Source of the DNA: 9FT-COMBO-53-11 sp040900215
GTDB taxonomy: Bacteria > Patescibacteriota > WWE3 > 9FT-COMBO-53-11
Assembly (NCBI GenBank): GCA_040900215.1
Contig: JBBDZL010000012.1
Location: 1-26,900 of the forward strand
Direction of reading: 5' to 3'
DNA length: 26,900 nt
Of this stretch, positions 16,046 through 24,112 are shown in pieces; the first letter of the stretch is position 1, and every line of letters begins with the position of its first letter. The notes below the pieces were generated by a model, which saw only the letters and a program-made list of their open reading frames with translations, made no database searches and had not been told where the DNA came from. Both the position numbers and the translations under genes were made by a program.

Positions 16046-17316
16046 TTATAACAGTTCGATAATTTCGGAGGCGATCCGCTCGGCCGTTTGGGGATTGATC
16101 AGGCCTTTAGCCCCCGCCGCCGCTTTTTGGTAGCCCTTGAGGTTGGCGAAAATCTCTTTCAGGGCCTCCAGTAAAGCCCGGGAAGTGAGCCGCTCCTCTT
16201 CTAGAACCACAGCTGCTCCCCGCTCCGCCAGGATTTGGGCGTTGAGGAATTGTTCTCGCCGGGAAACCCAAGGGATCGGAATTAGGATCGCCGGCTTCCC
16301 CAGCGCCGCCAGCTCCGTCACCGTGTTGGCTCCCGCCCGCCCGACCACGATGTCGGCAGCCGCGTAAACCGCCCCAATCTCCTCCAGCCCGAAATACTCC
16401 TGCAGGATGTAGCGGTCGCGGAGCCGCTTCGGCAGCTGGTCCTTGAGGATGGAAAGCTTCTGATAGTCTTGAAACTTTTCGGCCGCGCCGGTCTGGTGGA
16501 TTAGGTTGTAATTTTCCAAAAACTGGGAAAGGGCTCCCCGGACAGCTTCATTGATCACGTGCGCCCCCTGCTTGCCTCCGGTCACATAGACCGTCGGCCG
16601 GCCATCCCGAAATCTAAATCGCTTGGTTCGTTCCTCAAAAACCTCGTCCCGAACCGGATTGCCGGTGAGCACGGTTTTTTGGGAAGGAAAGTACTTGAGC
16701 GAACTTTTCCAGGATACAAATACCCGGCGGGCGAAAAACGAAATAAAACGGTTCGCCCAGCCAAAAACCACTGTCTGTTCGTGCGTCACCGCCGGAATCC
16801 GCAAGAGGAAGGCTGCCAAAACCACCGGCGCGGCCAGATATCCGCCGAACGAAACCACCAGCTTCGGCCGGAGCCGGAGCAAGAGGTAGAGGGCGTGAAG
16901 CAGGCCCAGCGGCAGCTTCAACAGTTCCCTCAAGGAAGAGCGGTAGATTTTCCCGGTCTTGAGGTGGTAGAACGGAATGCCCAGCCGGGTGACGGTCTTG
17001 AACTCCACCGATTCCGTCCGCTCTCCGCTCAAGGAGTAGCGGTGCCCCACCCAAAAAAAACGAAAGCGGCCCCGCTTTTTAAGCGCGGCGATCACCGCCA
17101 NNNNNNNNNNNNNNNNNNNNNNNNNNNNNNNNNNNNNNNNNNNNNNNNNNNNNNNNNNNNNNNNNNNNNNNNNNNNNNNNNNNNNNNNNNNNNNNNNNNN
17201 CCCACCCAAAAAAAACGAAAGCGGCCCCGCTTTTTAAGCGCGGCGATCACCGCCACCGCCGGGTCGTGGTGGCCGCCGGTGATTAGGATCGGAATCGATT
17301 TCTCTTCGGGGCTCAT
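16046..17316 (-). CDS. murG: UDP-GlcNAc:lipid I N-acetylglucosaminyltransferase MurG, interrupted by an assembly gap
   Basis: MurG adds GlcNAc to lipid I at the inner face of the membrane, making lipid II. The start at 17316 gives MSPEEKSIPILITGGHHDPAVAV, split here only by the text, whose GGH-P loop matches the family N-terminus. Further motifs are SFGGYLAAPVVLAA, THEQTVVFGWANR (the family has HEQN), GGKQGAHVINEAV, and GRAGANTVTELAALGKPAILIP with REQFLNAQIL. The 100 N at 17101-17200 break the frame, but removing the gap plus one duplicated 55-nt flank (155 nt) restores one 371-aa frame, a normal MurG length. The ATG overlaps the ftsW stop as ATGA. Confidence 0.93.
17046..17255. other. Scaffold gap with duplicated 55-nt flanks
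   Basis: Bases 17046-17100 and 17201-17255 are identical (55 nt) and surround 100 N. The two contig ends overlap and should be merged, so this is an assembly artefact and not a real repeat. Confidence 0.92.
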
Positions 17317-18476
17317 CGGCGGGTCGGCCGCGGGACCACCGTGTACCGGCTAATGTTCAAAAGAATCCCGATCGACAGCAGCGACATTAAAATCGAAGAA
17401 CCCCCGTAGGAGATCAGCGGCAAGGTGATGCCCGTCAGTGGAAGAAGACCAACCATTGCTCCCAAGTTTAAAACAGTTTGGACCGCTAGCCAAGCCGTCA
17501 CCCCGGCCGCCAGCACCCGGCCGAGTTCGTCGGGAGCCCGCTCGGCAATCCGAAACCCCCGGTAAATCATAAAGGCAAAAACGGCGACCACCAGCGCCGC
17601 CCCTAAGAAACCAAACTCTTCCCCCACCACGGCAAAGATCGCATCGGTCTGGATATCGGGAATGTAGCCGTATTTCTGGCGGGACATTCCAATCCCTAAT
17701 CCCCACAGCCCCCCCGACCCCAGCGTGATCTGCACCTGCCGGATCTGATAGCCGGCTCCCTGGGGGTCACTCTCGGGGTTTAGATAAGTTTCCCAGCGTT
17801 CCAAAAAGGTTGAGCTCTGAAGAGCGAGCGCCAATCCCCCGCCCCCCAGGATCAGCAGGGCCAGCAGGACCTGGCGAAAGCCGGCACCCGCAAAGAAGAA
17901 GCAGGCCAGGCCAGCCGCCGTAATAATTCCGGCCGAGCCCAAGTCCCTTTCCAGCGCCACCAGGCCGGCGACCAGCAGGGTCGGAAAAAGAAAGGAACGA
18001 AAAGAGGGCCCCGCCCGCTTCAGGCCGGCCCGCGCCCCGGAAAAAAGGGTTGCCAAGTAAATGATTAGGGCCAGTTTGGCAAACTCCGAGGGCTGGAACC
18101 GGATCTCATCCAGCACCGGAATAGAAGTCGGCAGCGGAATGGCAAACCAGCTCTGGGAACCGCGAACCTCCAAACTGATCGGTGTCGGGAGTAGGACCAG
18201 GACCAGCAGCCCGACCGCCAGAATGAACAGCGGCAGAGCAACGCGCCTAAACCACCGGTAGTTAATCCGGTGGAGAAGGAATCCCCCGGCCGCTCCCAAT
18301 GAAACCCAAATCAACTGCTTAACCAGAAAATAAAATTGGTTTCCGTAGGATTCCAGCGCTTGGGCGGAGGAGGAATCGTAGACCACCAGCAATCCCAAAA
18401 GCAAGAGAAAAACCACACCCCCCAGGAGATACCAATCGAGGCTGTGTTGGGCAGAGTAAATAATTTTTTTCAGCAT
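17313..18476 (-). CDS. ftsW: FtsW/RodA-type lipid II polymerase (SEDS family)
   Basis: This 387-aa integral membrane protein has about 10 segments. It belongs to the SEDS family, which polymerises lipid II into glycan strands at the septum. It contains FQPSEFAKLALIIYLA (with the conserved PSE), ALERDLGSAGI, and the catalytic-loop region SGGLWGLGIGMSRQKYGYIPDIQTDAIFAVVGEEFGF, split here by description only. The C-terminal signature is LPLTGITLPLISYGGSS. Position between mraY and murG favours FtsW over RodA. The stop overlaps the murG start (ATGA). Confidence 0.94.
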   Translation of the reverse strand: MLKKIIYSAQHSLDWYLLGGVVFLLLLGLLVVYDSSSAQALESYGNQFYFLVKQLIWVSLGAAGGFLLHRINYRWFRRVALPLFILAVGLLVLVLLPTPISLEVRGSQSWFAIPLPTSIPVLDEIRFQPSEFAKLALIIYLATLFSGARAGLKRAGPSFRSFLFPTLLVAGLVALERDLGSAGIITAAGLACFFFAGAGFRQVLLALLILGGGGLALALQSSTFLERWETYLNPESDPQGAGYQIRQVQITLGSGGLWGLGIGMSRQKYGYIPDIQTDAIFAVVGEEFGFLGAALVVAVFAFMIYRGFRIAERAPDELGRVLAAGVTAWLAVQTVLNLGAMVGLLPLTGITLPLISYGGSSILMSLLSIGILLNISRYTVVPRPTRR

Positions 18477-18479
18477 ATC

Positions 18480-19556
18480 CTAAGTCAGGGCGAGAAAGAG
18501 ACCGAGAAAAGCGAGGAACGCACCGGCCAGCCAAAACCTCATTGTCACCTTGGTTTCGGACCACCCCTTGATCTCAAAGTGATGGTGGATCGGCGCCATC
18601 AGGAAAGGCTTGGTTTTCCGGAGCTTGACCGCCGCAATTTGCAGCACCACCGAGAGGCCTTCGGCGATGAACACGCCCCCCACCACTAAAAGGACGAACG
18701 AGCGCTCCAACATCAGCGACATGGTTACGAACGCCGCCGCCCAGGCCAGTGCCCCGACGTTCCCGGCAAAAACCCGAGCCGGAAAGATGTTGAAGTAAAG
18801 GAACGGCAGCAGCCCGCCGATCAGCGTTCCGGCGGCGATCGCCAAATCTTCCCGACCGGCAACGGCCGTCAAAGCGAGAATCGCCGTGAAGGCAATCGTC
18901 AACAATCCTCCGGCTAATCCGTCCAAGCCGTCGGTGATGCTAACGCTGTTGACCAGAAAAAGGAAGAGGAAAACGACGATCGGGATGTAGAGAAACCCCA
19001 ATTCGATCCGGCCCGCTCCCGGCAGCCAAACTCCGGTTCCCCCCACCGCCGCCAGCCAAAGCGCCAACAGCGCTCCGACGGCCGTTTGGTAAAGAATCTT
19101 TTGGTAGGCGGTGATTCCCCCGACGTTCTGCGACCCCAAAGCCCGAAAAATTTCCCGAAAGATGTTCCAGGGCAGCAGCAGGATCTTGTAGATGTCCCAG
19201 GTCCAGCCCGAGAATGTGACGATCGGGACGATTTTCTCCCGGATGGTTTTTTGCAAACTGGATCGGCGGTAGATCTTTAATAAATCTTCAGCCAACCCCA
19301 GCGCCGCCATCGCGGTAACTACCCCTAACAAAACCCCGACTTGAGGCGTAAAGTTAAAGATCAGATTTAGAACCAGAAAAACCAAAATCGGCAGAAGGCC
19401 GGCGGCCGTCGGCGTTCCCTGCTTGGCAAAATGCGTCCGCGGCACATCGGGGTTGATCACTTCCTTGAGCTGAAACCGGAAGAGGAAATTGATAAAGACC
19501 GGGTAGAGAAAGAAGGTTAGGCCGGCGGCGAGAAGCAGAAATCCTAAGGCAGGCAT
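18480..19556 (-). CDS. mraY: MraY-type phospho-MurNAc-pentapeptide transferase with altered active-site residues
   Basis: This 358-aa polytopic protein should transfer phospho-MurNAc-pentapeptide to undecaprenyl phosphate, making lipid I. Position, length and motifs fit MraY: RTHFAKQGTPTAAG, NSVSITDGLDGLAGG and the PIHHHFEIKGWSE box (His324-326). Two of the three catalytic aspartates differ. The family DDxxK reads E90-D91-LL-K94 (LAEDLLK), and the family MGDxGS (Mg-binding Asp) reads AGNVGA (Asn266). A longer second cytoplasmic loop (about residues 95-150) contains FSGWTWDIYK. It may be active with changed chemistry or have reduced activity. WecA-like transferases are the alternative, but HHHFE favours MraY. 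Confidence 0.88.
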   Translation of the reverse strand: MPALGFLLLAAGLTFFLYPVFINFLFRFQLKEVINPDVPRTHFAKQGTPTAAGLLPILVFLVLNLIFNFTPQVGVLLGVVTAMAALGLAEDLLKIYRRSSLQKTIREKIVPIVTFSGWTWDIYKILLLPWNIFREIFRALGSQNVGGITAYQKILYQTAVGALLALWLAAVGGTGVWLPGAGRIELGFLYIPIVVFLFLFLVNSVSITDGLDGLAGGLLTIAFTAILALTAVAGREDLAIAAGTLIGGLLPFLYFNIFPARVFAGNVGALAWAAAFVTMSLMLERSFVLLVVGGVFIAEGLSVVLQIAAVKLRKTKPFLMAPIHHHFEIKGWSETKVTMRFWLAGAFLAFLGLFLALT

Positions 19557-19566
19557 GTTTGGTTAA

Positions 19567-19595
19567 ATACTATCAACCCCATAGGTGTAATTCAA
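19567..19595 (-). promoter_or_regulatory. Weak internal promoter before mraY
   Basis: On the minus strand, TTGAAT (19590-19595), 17 nt and TAGTAT (19567-19572) precede the mraY ATG by 10 nt. Each hexamer matches consensus at 4 of 6 positions. A transcript would be nearly leaderless. Confidence 0.35.
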
Positions 19596-20530
19596 TGCTC
19601 CCCAAACCCAACCAGCTGCACCTCCGGTTCCAAATCGATCCCGAATTTCTCTTCCACCCGGCGCCGGTACTTCTCCGCCAACCGCCAAAAATCGCGGGCG
19701 GTTCCCCCGCCCTCGTTAAAGAAGAGATTTCCATGGTAGTCGGTGATTCGGATCGCCCCCCGCGATTTTCCTTTCGCCCCTACCTCTTCCAACAAGTAGC
19801 CGGCGGGCACCTTCCCGTGCCTGATCTTATCCCGGGGAATCTGCCGAAGGGCGACGGCGGGCAGATCGGCCGCCCGCAGGTTCTTGAAGAAGCTCCCGGG
19901 GCACTTCAGCCCGGGCGGGTACTTGACGTCCCGAACGGCCCGAACCTCCCGCGAAGCCGCCCGCAGCGTCTTCGGATCCCCGAGCCCCGGCCGAAATTCG
20001 GCTTCGATAATGAACCAACCCCTTTTTTCCTTGAAAATGCTCTCCCGGTAGGAGAAGCGGCACTGGGAGCGGCGAATAATCCTTCTCACCCGGCCGTCAA
20101 AAACGGTTACGCTGATCAGCGCATCGCTGATCGTTTGGCCGTAGGCCCCGGCGTTGCCGTAAATAGCGCCGGCCACAGTCCCCGGAATGCCGGTTAGGTT
20201 TTCAAATCCGGCTAAACCGATACGATTGGCAAAATCGACCAATTTCTGGAGAGCGGTTCCACCCTTAACCGTGAGCTTCCTGCCCGACCGGCGGATGCCG
20301 GCAACTTCATTCTTAATCACCAAACCGGGAAAACCGCGGCCGCTGATGAGAAGATTGCTCCCCGAACCGATTACCAGCCAAGGGATATTTTCGGCTTCGG
20401 CCCACCGAATTGCTTCCTTTAATTGATCTTCAACCTTGACCGAAACAAAATGATCGGCCGGCCCGCCGATTCCCAACGTGGTGTAGCGCGCCAAAGGAAT
20501 ATTTTTTTGAAAAAAAAGCCTCCGTGACAT
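19592..20530 (-). CDS. murB: UDP-N-acetylenolpyruvoylglucosamine reductase
   Basis: This 312-aa FAD enzyme reduces enolpyruvyl-UDP-GlcNAc to UDP-MurNAc. It shows YTTLGIGGPA (residues 16-25), the FAD-binding GSGSNLLI (55-62), GIPGTVAGAIYGNAGAYG (114-131), YRES (161-164), the catalytic Ser in CPGSFFKN (Ser213) and AGYLLEEVGAKG (243-254). The final Glu lies in LEPEVQL (Glu303). The length fits the short type lacking the E. coli extra domain. The open frame continues upstream, but the ATG at 20530, 1 nt after the murE stop, is the sensible start and implies translational coupling. Confidence 0.95.
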   Translation of the reverse strand: MSRRLFFQKNIPLARYTTLGIGGPADHFVSVKVEDQLKEAIRWAEAENIPWLVIGSGSNLLISGRGFPGLVIKNEVAGIRRSGRKLTVKGGTALQKLVDFANRIGLAGFENLTGIPGTVAGAIYGNAGAYGQTISDALISVTVFDGRVRRIIRRSQCRFSYRESIFKEKRGWFIIEAEFRPGLGDPKTLRAASREVRAVRDVKYPPGLKCPGSFFKNLRAADLPAVALRQIPRDKIRHGKVPAGYLLEEVGAKGKSRGAIRITDYHGNLFFNEGGGTARDFWRLAEKYRRRVEEKFGIDLEPEVQLVGFGEH

Positions 20531-20531
20531 C

Positions 20532-23111
20532 TCAGTCGGAGGCTTTCGCAAACTCTTCTCGCACCACCTGTTGATCGCTCCAAGGATGTTCGACGCCTTT
20601 GATCGCCATCGTCGTCTCGTGCCCTTTTCCCAGAAGCAGGATCGTATCTCCTGGCTGGGAAAACTGCAGCGCCAAGCGGATAGCCCGCCGGCGATCGGGA
20701 ACGCGGAAAAAATTTTTCCCTTCCACCGCCCCCTCGGCAAAGCAACCGCCCGCAATCTCATCCATAATCTTCCCCGGGTCTTCGCTCCGCGGATCCTCGG
20801 AAGTGAGGATCGCCAGATCGGCGGTGCGGGCGGCGATCGCCCCCATCGCCGGCCGCTTGGCGCGATCCCGCTCCCCCGCCGCCCCAAAAACCACCAGCAA
20901 ACGGGAACCGGCCGGCTTGGTTAAGGCAACGTGATTTAGCACCTTCGCCAACGCCGCCGGAGTATGGGCAAAATCGACCAAGACCGCTCGATCCGGAATC
21001 TCCTTAATCTTCTCAAACCGCCCTACCAAAACTTTAGGATCAAATTCGGCCAACGCCGCGCGGATGTTCGAAAGAGAAACCCCCGCTGCCGAAGCCGCGG
21101 CGGCGGCCGCCAAAGCGTTTTGGACGTTGTACTCCCCCGGCAGGGGAAGGGTGATCTCCACCGACTCCCGGCCCCGGAAAAGCCGGAACCGGTTGCCGGA
21201 CGGGGAACTTTTGATCTCCCGCGCGGTAAAAGCGGTTCCGGTCCTAGAGAGGCCGTAGCTCACTACTTTCCCGCGCGCGGCTCGGGAAAAAACCTCAAAG
21301 GAAGGGTCGTCGCGGTTGAGCACCGCTAAAGGAACCGATTTAAAGAGCCGAGCTTTGGTATCGCGGTAGCGCTCAAAAGTTTCGTGGTAATCCAAATGCT
21401 CGGGAGTAACGTTCGTTAAAACCGCCGCCTCAAACCAGGTCCCGGCGATCCTTTCTTGGGCAATCCCGTGCGAAGTTACTTCCACCACCACCGCTTTCTT
21501 ACCGTTCTTCACCGCTTCCGCCAGAAGCTTCTGCAAGATTGGGGCGGGGGGAGTCGTGGTATGCAACCCCGGAACGCTGATTGTTGAAAGAACCTCGGTC
21601 TTGATCCCGGCCCGATTGAGAATCGCCCCCAGCAAGTGAGAAGTGGTCGTCTTCCCGTCGGTTCCCGTCACGGCAATCGTCTTTAGCCGGCGGGAAGGGT
21701 GGTGGTACCAAGCGGCGCAAAGTTGCCCCAAAGCGGCCCGAGAGTTCGCCACCCGGCGGTATTTGGAAAAACCCAAATCCCGCTCCCCGACCACCAGCGC
21801 AGCCCCTTTTCGGATCGCCGCCGCAGCAAAATCGTGGCCGTCGAAATTATCCCCCGCTACCGCCACAAAAATACTACCTTCCCGAACCTGACGGCTATCG
21901 TCGGTCACTCCCGTACAAATTGAAACCCATTCCTCCCAATTGGGCACGCGCATTCTCTCTCCTTTCCTAAGAAGATGCTTTTCCATTCTATCAAAGGCCT
22001 CTTCGATTTCCCCTTCCTTAGCCGCAAAGGAGAGACGCAAGTAATCTTCCCCGCTCGGGCCGAAAGCCGATCCCGGCACGACAGCCACCCCCGCTTCCTC
22101 CAGCAGCCGCCGCGCAAAAACCGCCGCATCCCTTACTCCTTTCGGCTTCACAAAGAAATAATAAGCCCCTTCGGGCACCTTAAATTCGAAATAATCCTCC
22201 AACTTTTGCAGCCGCCGCCGCATTCTTTCTCTCCGACCCAGCAAAATCTGCGCAAACCGCTGGGGCAAGTCCGGAAAATCTCCCAAAGCCGCCAAAGCGG
22301 CGTACTGGGCCGGAAGTGAAGCTCCCGCCGTGGTGAACATCTCGTGGCTCTTGAGGATTTCGACTGCGGCCGGGGAATCGGCCAACAGATACCCCACCCG
22401 CCATCCCGAGAGTGAGAAAGATTTGGAAAAACTCATCAGCCGCACCAATCTCGGCCGGACGGATTTAATATCCCCCAGCGGGGTGTAAGCCACTTGGGGG
22501 TCGACGAAGAAACGGTAGACCTCATCGGCGAAAATCCAGAGATTATGCTTTTCGGCGATTGCGGCAATCTCCTCCAATTCTGCTCTGGTGTAAACCGTGC
22601 CGGTCGGGTTATTCGGGTGGCAAATTATAATCCCCTTCGTCCGGGGCGTAATGGCTTGTTTCAATTCGGAGACATCCAACCTCCAGTTGGGAGGTTCCAA
22701 CGGTACAAACACCGGCGTAACTCCAAAAATCTTGGGAATGTTCAAAAAAGGAAAGTAGGAAGGAGTGGGAACGATCAACTCATCGCCCGGAGAAAGCAGT
22801 GCCGCCAGCGCCGCGCCCATTCCTTGGAGCGCCCCGGCGGTGATCAAGACTTCCTTTTCGGGATCGTAGAAAGTTTTTTCCCGAGAGAGATGCCATTCGG
22901 AGATCTGGCGCCGCAACTCCGGAATTCCCCGCGGCGGTCCGTAAAAATCGGCTTTCCCATCTTCGATCGCGGCGATGGCCGCGCGCCGCACCTCCAGCGG
23001 AGGGAGAAATCTTGGAATCCCTTGGGCCAAAGAAACCGCGCCGATTTTCTCGGCCTCGGCCTGAATCCGCTTGATCGGTGAGAAAGGAATGTCCTTGGTC
23101 TTGGAGAACAT
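20532..23111 (-). CDS. murE: Class I/II aminotransferase fused in frame to MurE
   Basis: This 859-aa open frame joins two enzymes. Residues 1-385 are a PLP-dependent fold-type I aminotransferase: SLAQGIPRF, CHPNNPTGTV (Asn167 region), ADEVYRFFV and the PLP-lysine motif SFSKSFSLSGWRVG (Lys230). Residues 387-859 are a full-length MurE ligase: DDSRQVREGSIFVAVAG, the ATP loop TGTDGKTTTSHLL, EVTSHGI, NVTPEHLDYH, the Lys in YRDTKARLF, and FAHTPAAL. The diaminopimelate motif DNPR reads EDPR, so the amino acid added is uncertain. Between them lies a strong internal Shine-Dalgarno site and ATG at 21953, so MurE may also be made alone. A -10 box 6 nt before the ATG suggests a leaderless mRNA. Confidence 0.9.
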   Translation of the reverse strand: MFSKTKDIPFSPIKRIQAEAEKIGAVSLAQGIPRFLPPLEVRRAAIAAIEDGKADFYGPPRGIPELRRQISEWHLSREKTFYDPEKEVLITAGALQGMGAALAALLSPGDELIVPTPSYFPFLNIPKIFGVTPVFVPLEPPNWRLDVSELKQAITPRTKGIIICHPNNPTGTVYTRAELEEIAAIAEKHNLWIFADEVYRFFVDPQVAYTPLGDIKSVRPRLVRLMSFSKSFSLSGWRVGYLLADSPAAVEILKSHEMFTTAGASLPAQYAALAALGDFPDLPQRFAQILLGRRERMRRRLQKLEDYFEFKVPEGAYYFFVKPKGVRDAAVFARRLLEEAGVAVVPGSAFGPSGEDYLRLSFAAKEGEIEEAFDRMEKHLLRKGERMRVPNWEEWVSICTGVTDDSRQVREGSIFVAVAGDNFDGHDFAAAAIRKGAALVVGERDLGFSKYRRVANSRAALGQLCAAWYHHPSRRLKTIAVTGTDGKTTTSHLLGAILNRAGIKTEVLSTISVPGLHTTTPPAPILQKLLAEAVKNGKKAVVVEVTSHGIAQERIAGTWFEAAVLTNVTPEHLDYHETFERYRDTKARLFKSVPLAVLNRDDPSFEVFSRAARGKVVSYGLSRTGTAFTAREIKSSPSGNRFRLFRGRESVEITLPLPGEYNVQNALAAAAAASAAGVSLSNIRAALAEFDPKVLVGRFEKIKEIPDRAVLVDFAHTPAALAKVLNHVALTKPAGSRLLVVFGAAGERDRAKRPAMGAIAARTADLAILTSEDPRSEDPGKIMDEIAGGCFAEGAVEGKNFFRVPDRRRAIRLALQFSQPGDTILLLGKGHETTMAIKGVEHPWSDQQVVREEFAKASD
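21951..21965 (-). promoter_or_regulatory. Internal Shine-Dalgarno site and ATG for stand-alone MurE
   Basis: On the minus strand AAAGGAGA (21958-21965) lies 4 nt before an in-frame ATG (21951-21953) exactly at the domain border. It encodes Arg-Lys-Gly-Glu-Arg in the fusion. Good Shine-Dalgarno sites are rare in this window, so chance is less likely. Confidence 0.65.
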
Positions 23112-23117
23112 CTTTTA

Positions 23118-23123
23118 AATATA
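23118..23123 (-). promoter_or_regulatory. -10 box of the aminotransferase-murE cluster
   Basis: TATATT on the minus strand ends 6 nt before the ATG at 23111, the same spacing as at lepB and at the MurF-like gene. No clear -35 box is seen. Confidence 0.45.
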
Positions 23124-23206
23124 GAAACGGGATAACAGGCCTGACATCACCGTAAGACAGCCGGCGCAGTCCAACGCGTCGAGGGAAGGAGAAGCTGGGG
23201 AGGTAC

Positions 23207-23221
23207 TTTTGCGAAGCAAAA
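23207..23221. other. Hairpin in the divergent intergenic region
   Basis: TTTTGC-GAA-GCAAAA is a 6-bp stem between the two divergent promoters. Its AGGT-flanked shape resembles repeat copy 5 read on the other strand, so it may be a decayed copy. The remaining sequence of this 147-nt gap shows no other element. Confidence 0.4.
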
Positions 23222-23246
23222 TTACAACCGAACGAAGAGAGGGCAG

Positions 23247-23252
23247 TATAAT
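23247..23252 (+). promoter_or_regulatory. -10 box of the MurF-like gene (leaderless start)
   Basis: A perfect TATAAT is followed by 6 nt and the ATG at 23259. A possible -35 (TTACAA, 23222-23227) has a long 19-nt spacer. Confidence 0.6.
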
Positions 23253-23258
23253 AGAACC

Positions 23259-24077
23259 ATGCTCAAAAAACCGCTCCGCCGCTTGCTGCGGATCATCCTC
23301 TTCTTTTTGGCCCGGGCCGCGCTCAAAAAACACCGGCCGACGGTGGTGGCGATCGTGGGCGAGGGGAAAACCGAGATCGTCCGGGAGGCTCTCTATACCG
23401 TTCTCCGAAAACACTTCCCTACCCGCCGGAACCTCGAAGCCCCCAACGCCGAATTCGTTCTGCCGCTAGCGGTTCTTGGAGCCAAGGAATACCCCCTCTC
23501 CGCCGCCGGCTGGCTTAAGATCCTGGCCCGGAGCACGGCCCGACTGCTGCTCCGCCCACCCTACCGCCACACCCTGGTCCTGGAAATCGAGTACACCCGT
23601 AAGGAAACTTTTGATTACTTTTGGAACATTACCCGCCCCAGGGTACTGGTAATCTGTGGAAAAACTCCCTTTCTCTCTCCTCACCAGACCGCCCGAAAGG
23701 TGTTCCGGACTAAGGAAACTCCGAACCTCTCCGGCTACTTGGAAGCCGCGCTAAAAGTGGCGGAAGACCTCGGGATTCCTAAGAAAGAAGCCCGCCGGGA
23801 CCTGCAGGAATTCCAGCTGCCCAAGGCCCGCATCAATATTCTGCCGGCGAAGGATGGCGGAATGATCGTTGACGCTACTTACCATTACCTTCCCCCCAAC
23901 CCGGTGGCCTTGGAGGAAATTTTGGAGGCGCTACCGGGCCGGAAAATCATCCTTTCCCCCCGGAAAGATATCCCCGAAAACTTCAAGGTCCGGCGGGGAG
24001 AGATCGCAGTCGTCACCGGCCCCTACCGCAAGATGTGGACCTACCCCGCCAAACTTTCCGAGGCGCCATGGACGTAA
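23259..24077 (+). CDS. Shortened Mur-ligase-like (MurF-related) protein
   Basis: This 272-aa protein resembles MurF but is much shorter than the usual 430-460 aa. A basic, hydrophobic N-terminus (residues 1-25, possibly membrane-associated) is followed by VVAIVGEGKTEIVREAL, which looks like the ATP loop but is one residue short and lacks the second Thr. LVLEIEYTR and RPRVLVICGKTPF occupy the place of the central-domain strand with NxxxHL, and the metal-binding His is missing. RINILPAKDGGMIVDATYHYLPPNP resembles the MurF third-domain RLQ-IDDSYNANP region (written here split). It is divergently transcribed from murE. It may be an inactive paralogue with a structural or regulatory role. Function is not established. 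Confidence 0.6.
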   Translation: MLKKPLRRLLRIILFFLARAALKKHRPTVVAIVGEGKTEIVREALYTVLRKHFPTRRNLEAPNAEFVLPLAVLGAKEYPLSAAGWLKILARSTARLLLRPPYRHTLVLEIEYTRKETFDYFWNITRPRVLVICGKTPFLSPHQTARKVFRTKETPNLSGYLEAALKVAEDLGIPKKEARRDLQEFQLPKARINILPAKDGGMIVDATYHYLPPNPVALEEILEALPGRKIILSPRKDIPENFKVRRGEIAVVTGPYRKMWTYPAKLSEAPWT

Positions 24078-24112
24078 GAAAAGCGAATAGCCACTAGCGA
24101 ATAGCGATTAGG

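Noticed and set aside
16046..17209. murG as a frameshifted pseudogene
   Set aside because: The break coincides with the assembly gap; merging the 55-nt overlap restores a full-length frame.
19559..20197. Plus-strand frame opposite murB
   Set aside because: Low-complexity antisense frame without any recognisable domain; murB on the other strand explains the region.
20531..20887. N-terminal extension of the murB reading frame
   Set aside because: The first 119 residues are Arg-rich and lie over murE in another frame; the MurB family start fits the ATG at 20530.
24081..24112. Short GCGAATAGC direct repeats as an origin or iteron array
   Set aside because: Only two or three imperfect units occur, with no replication gene and no DnaA boxes recognised nearby.
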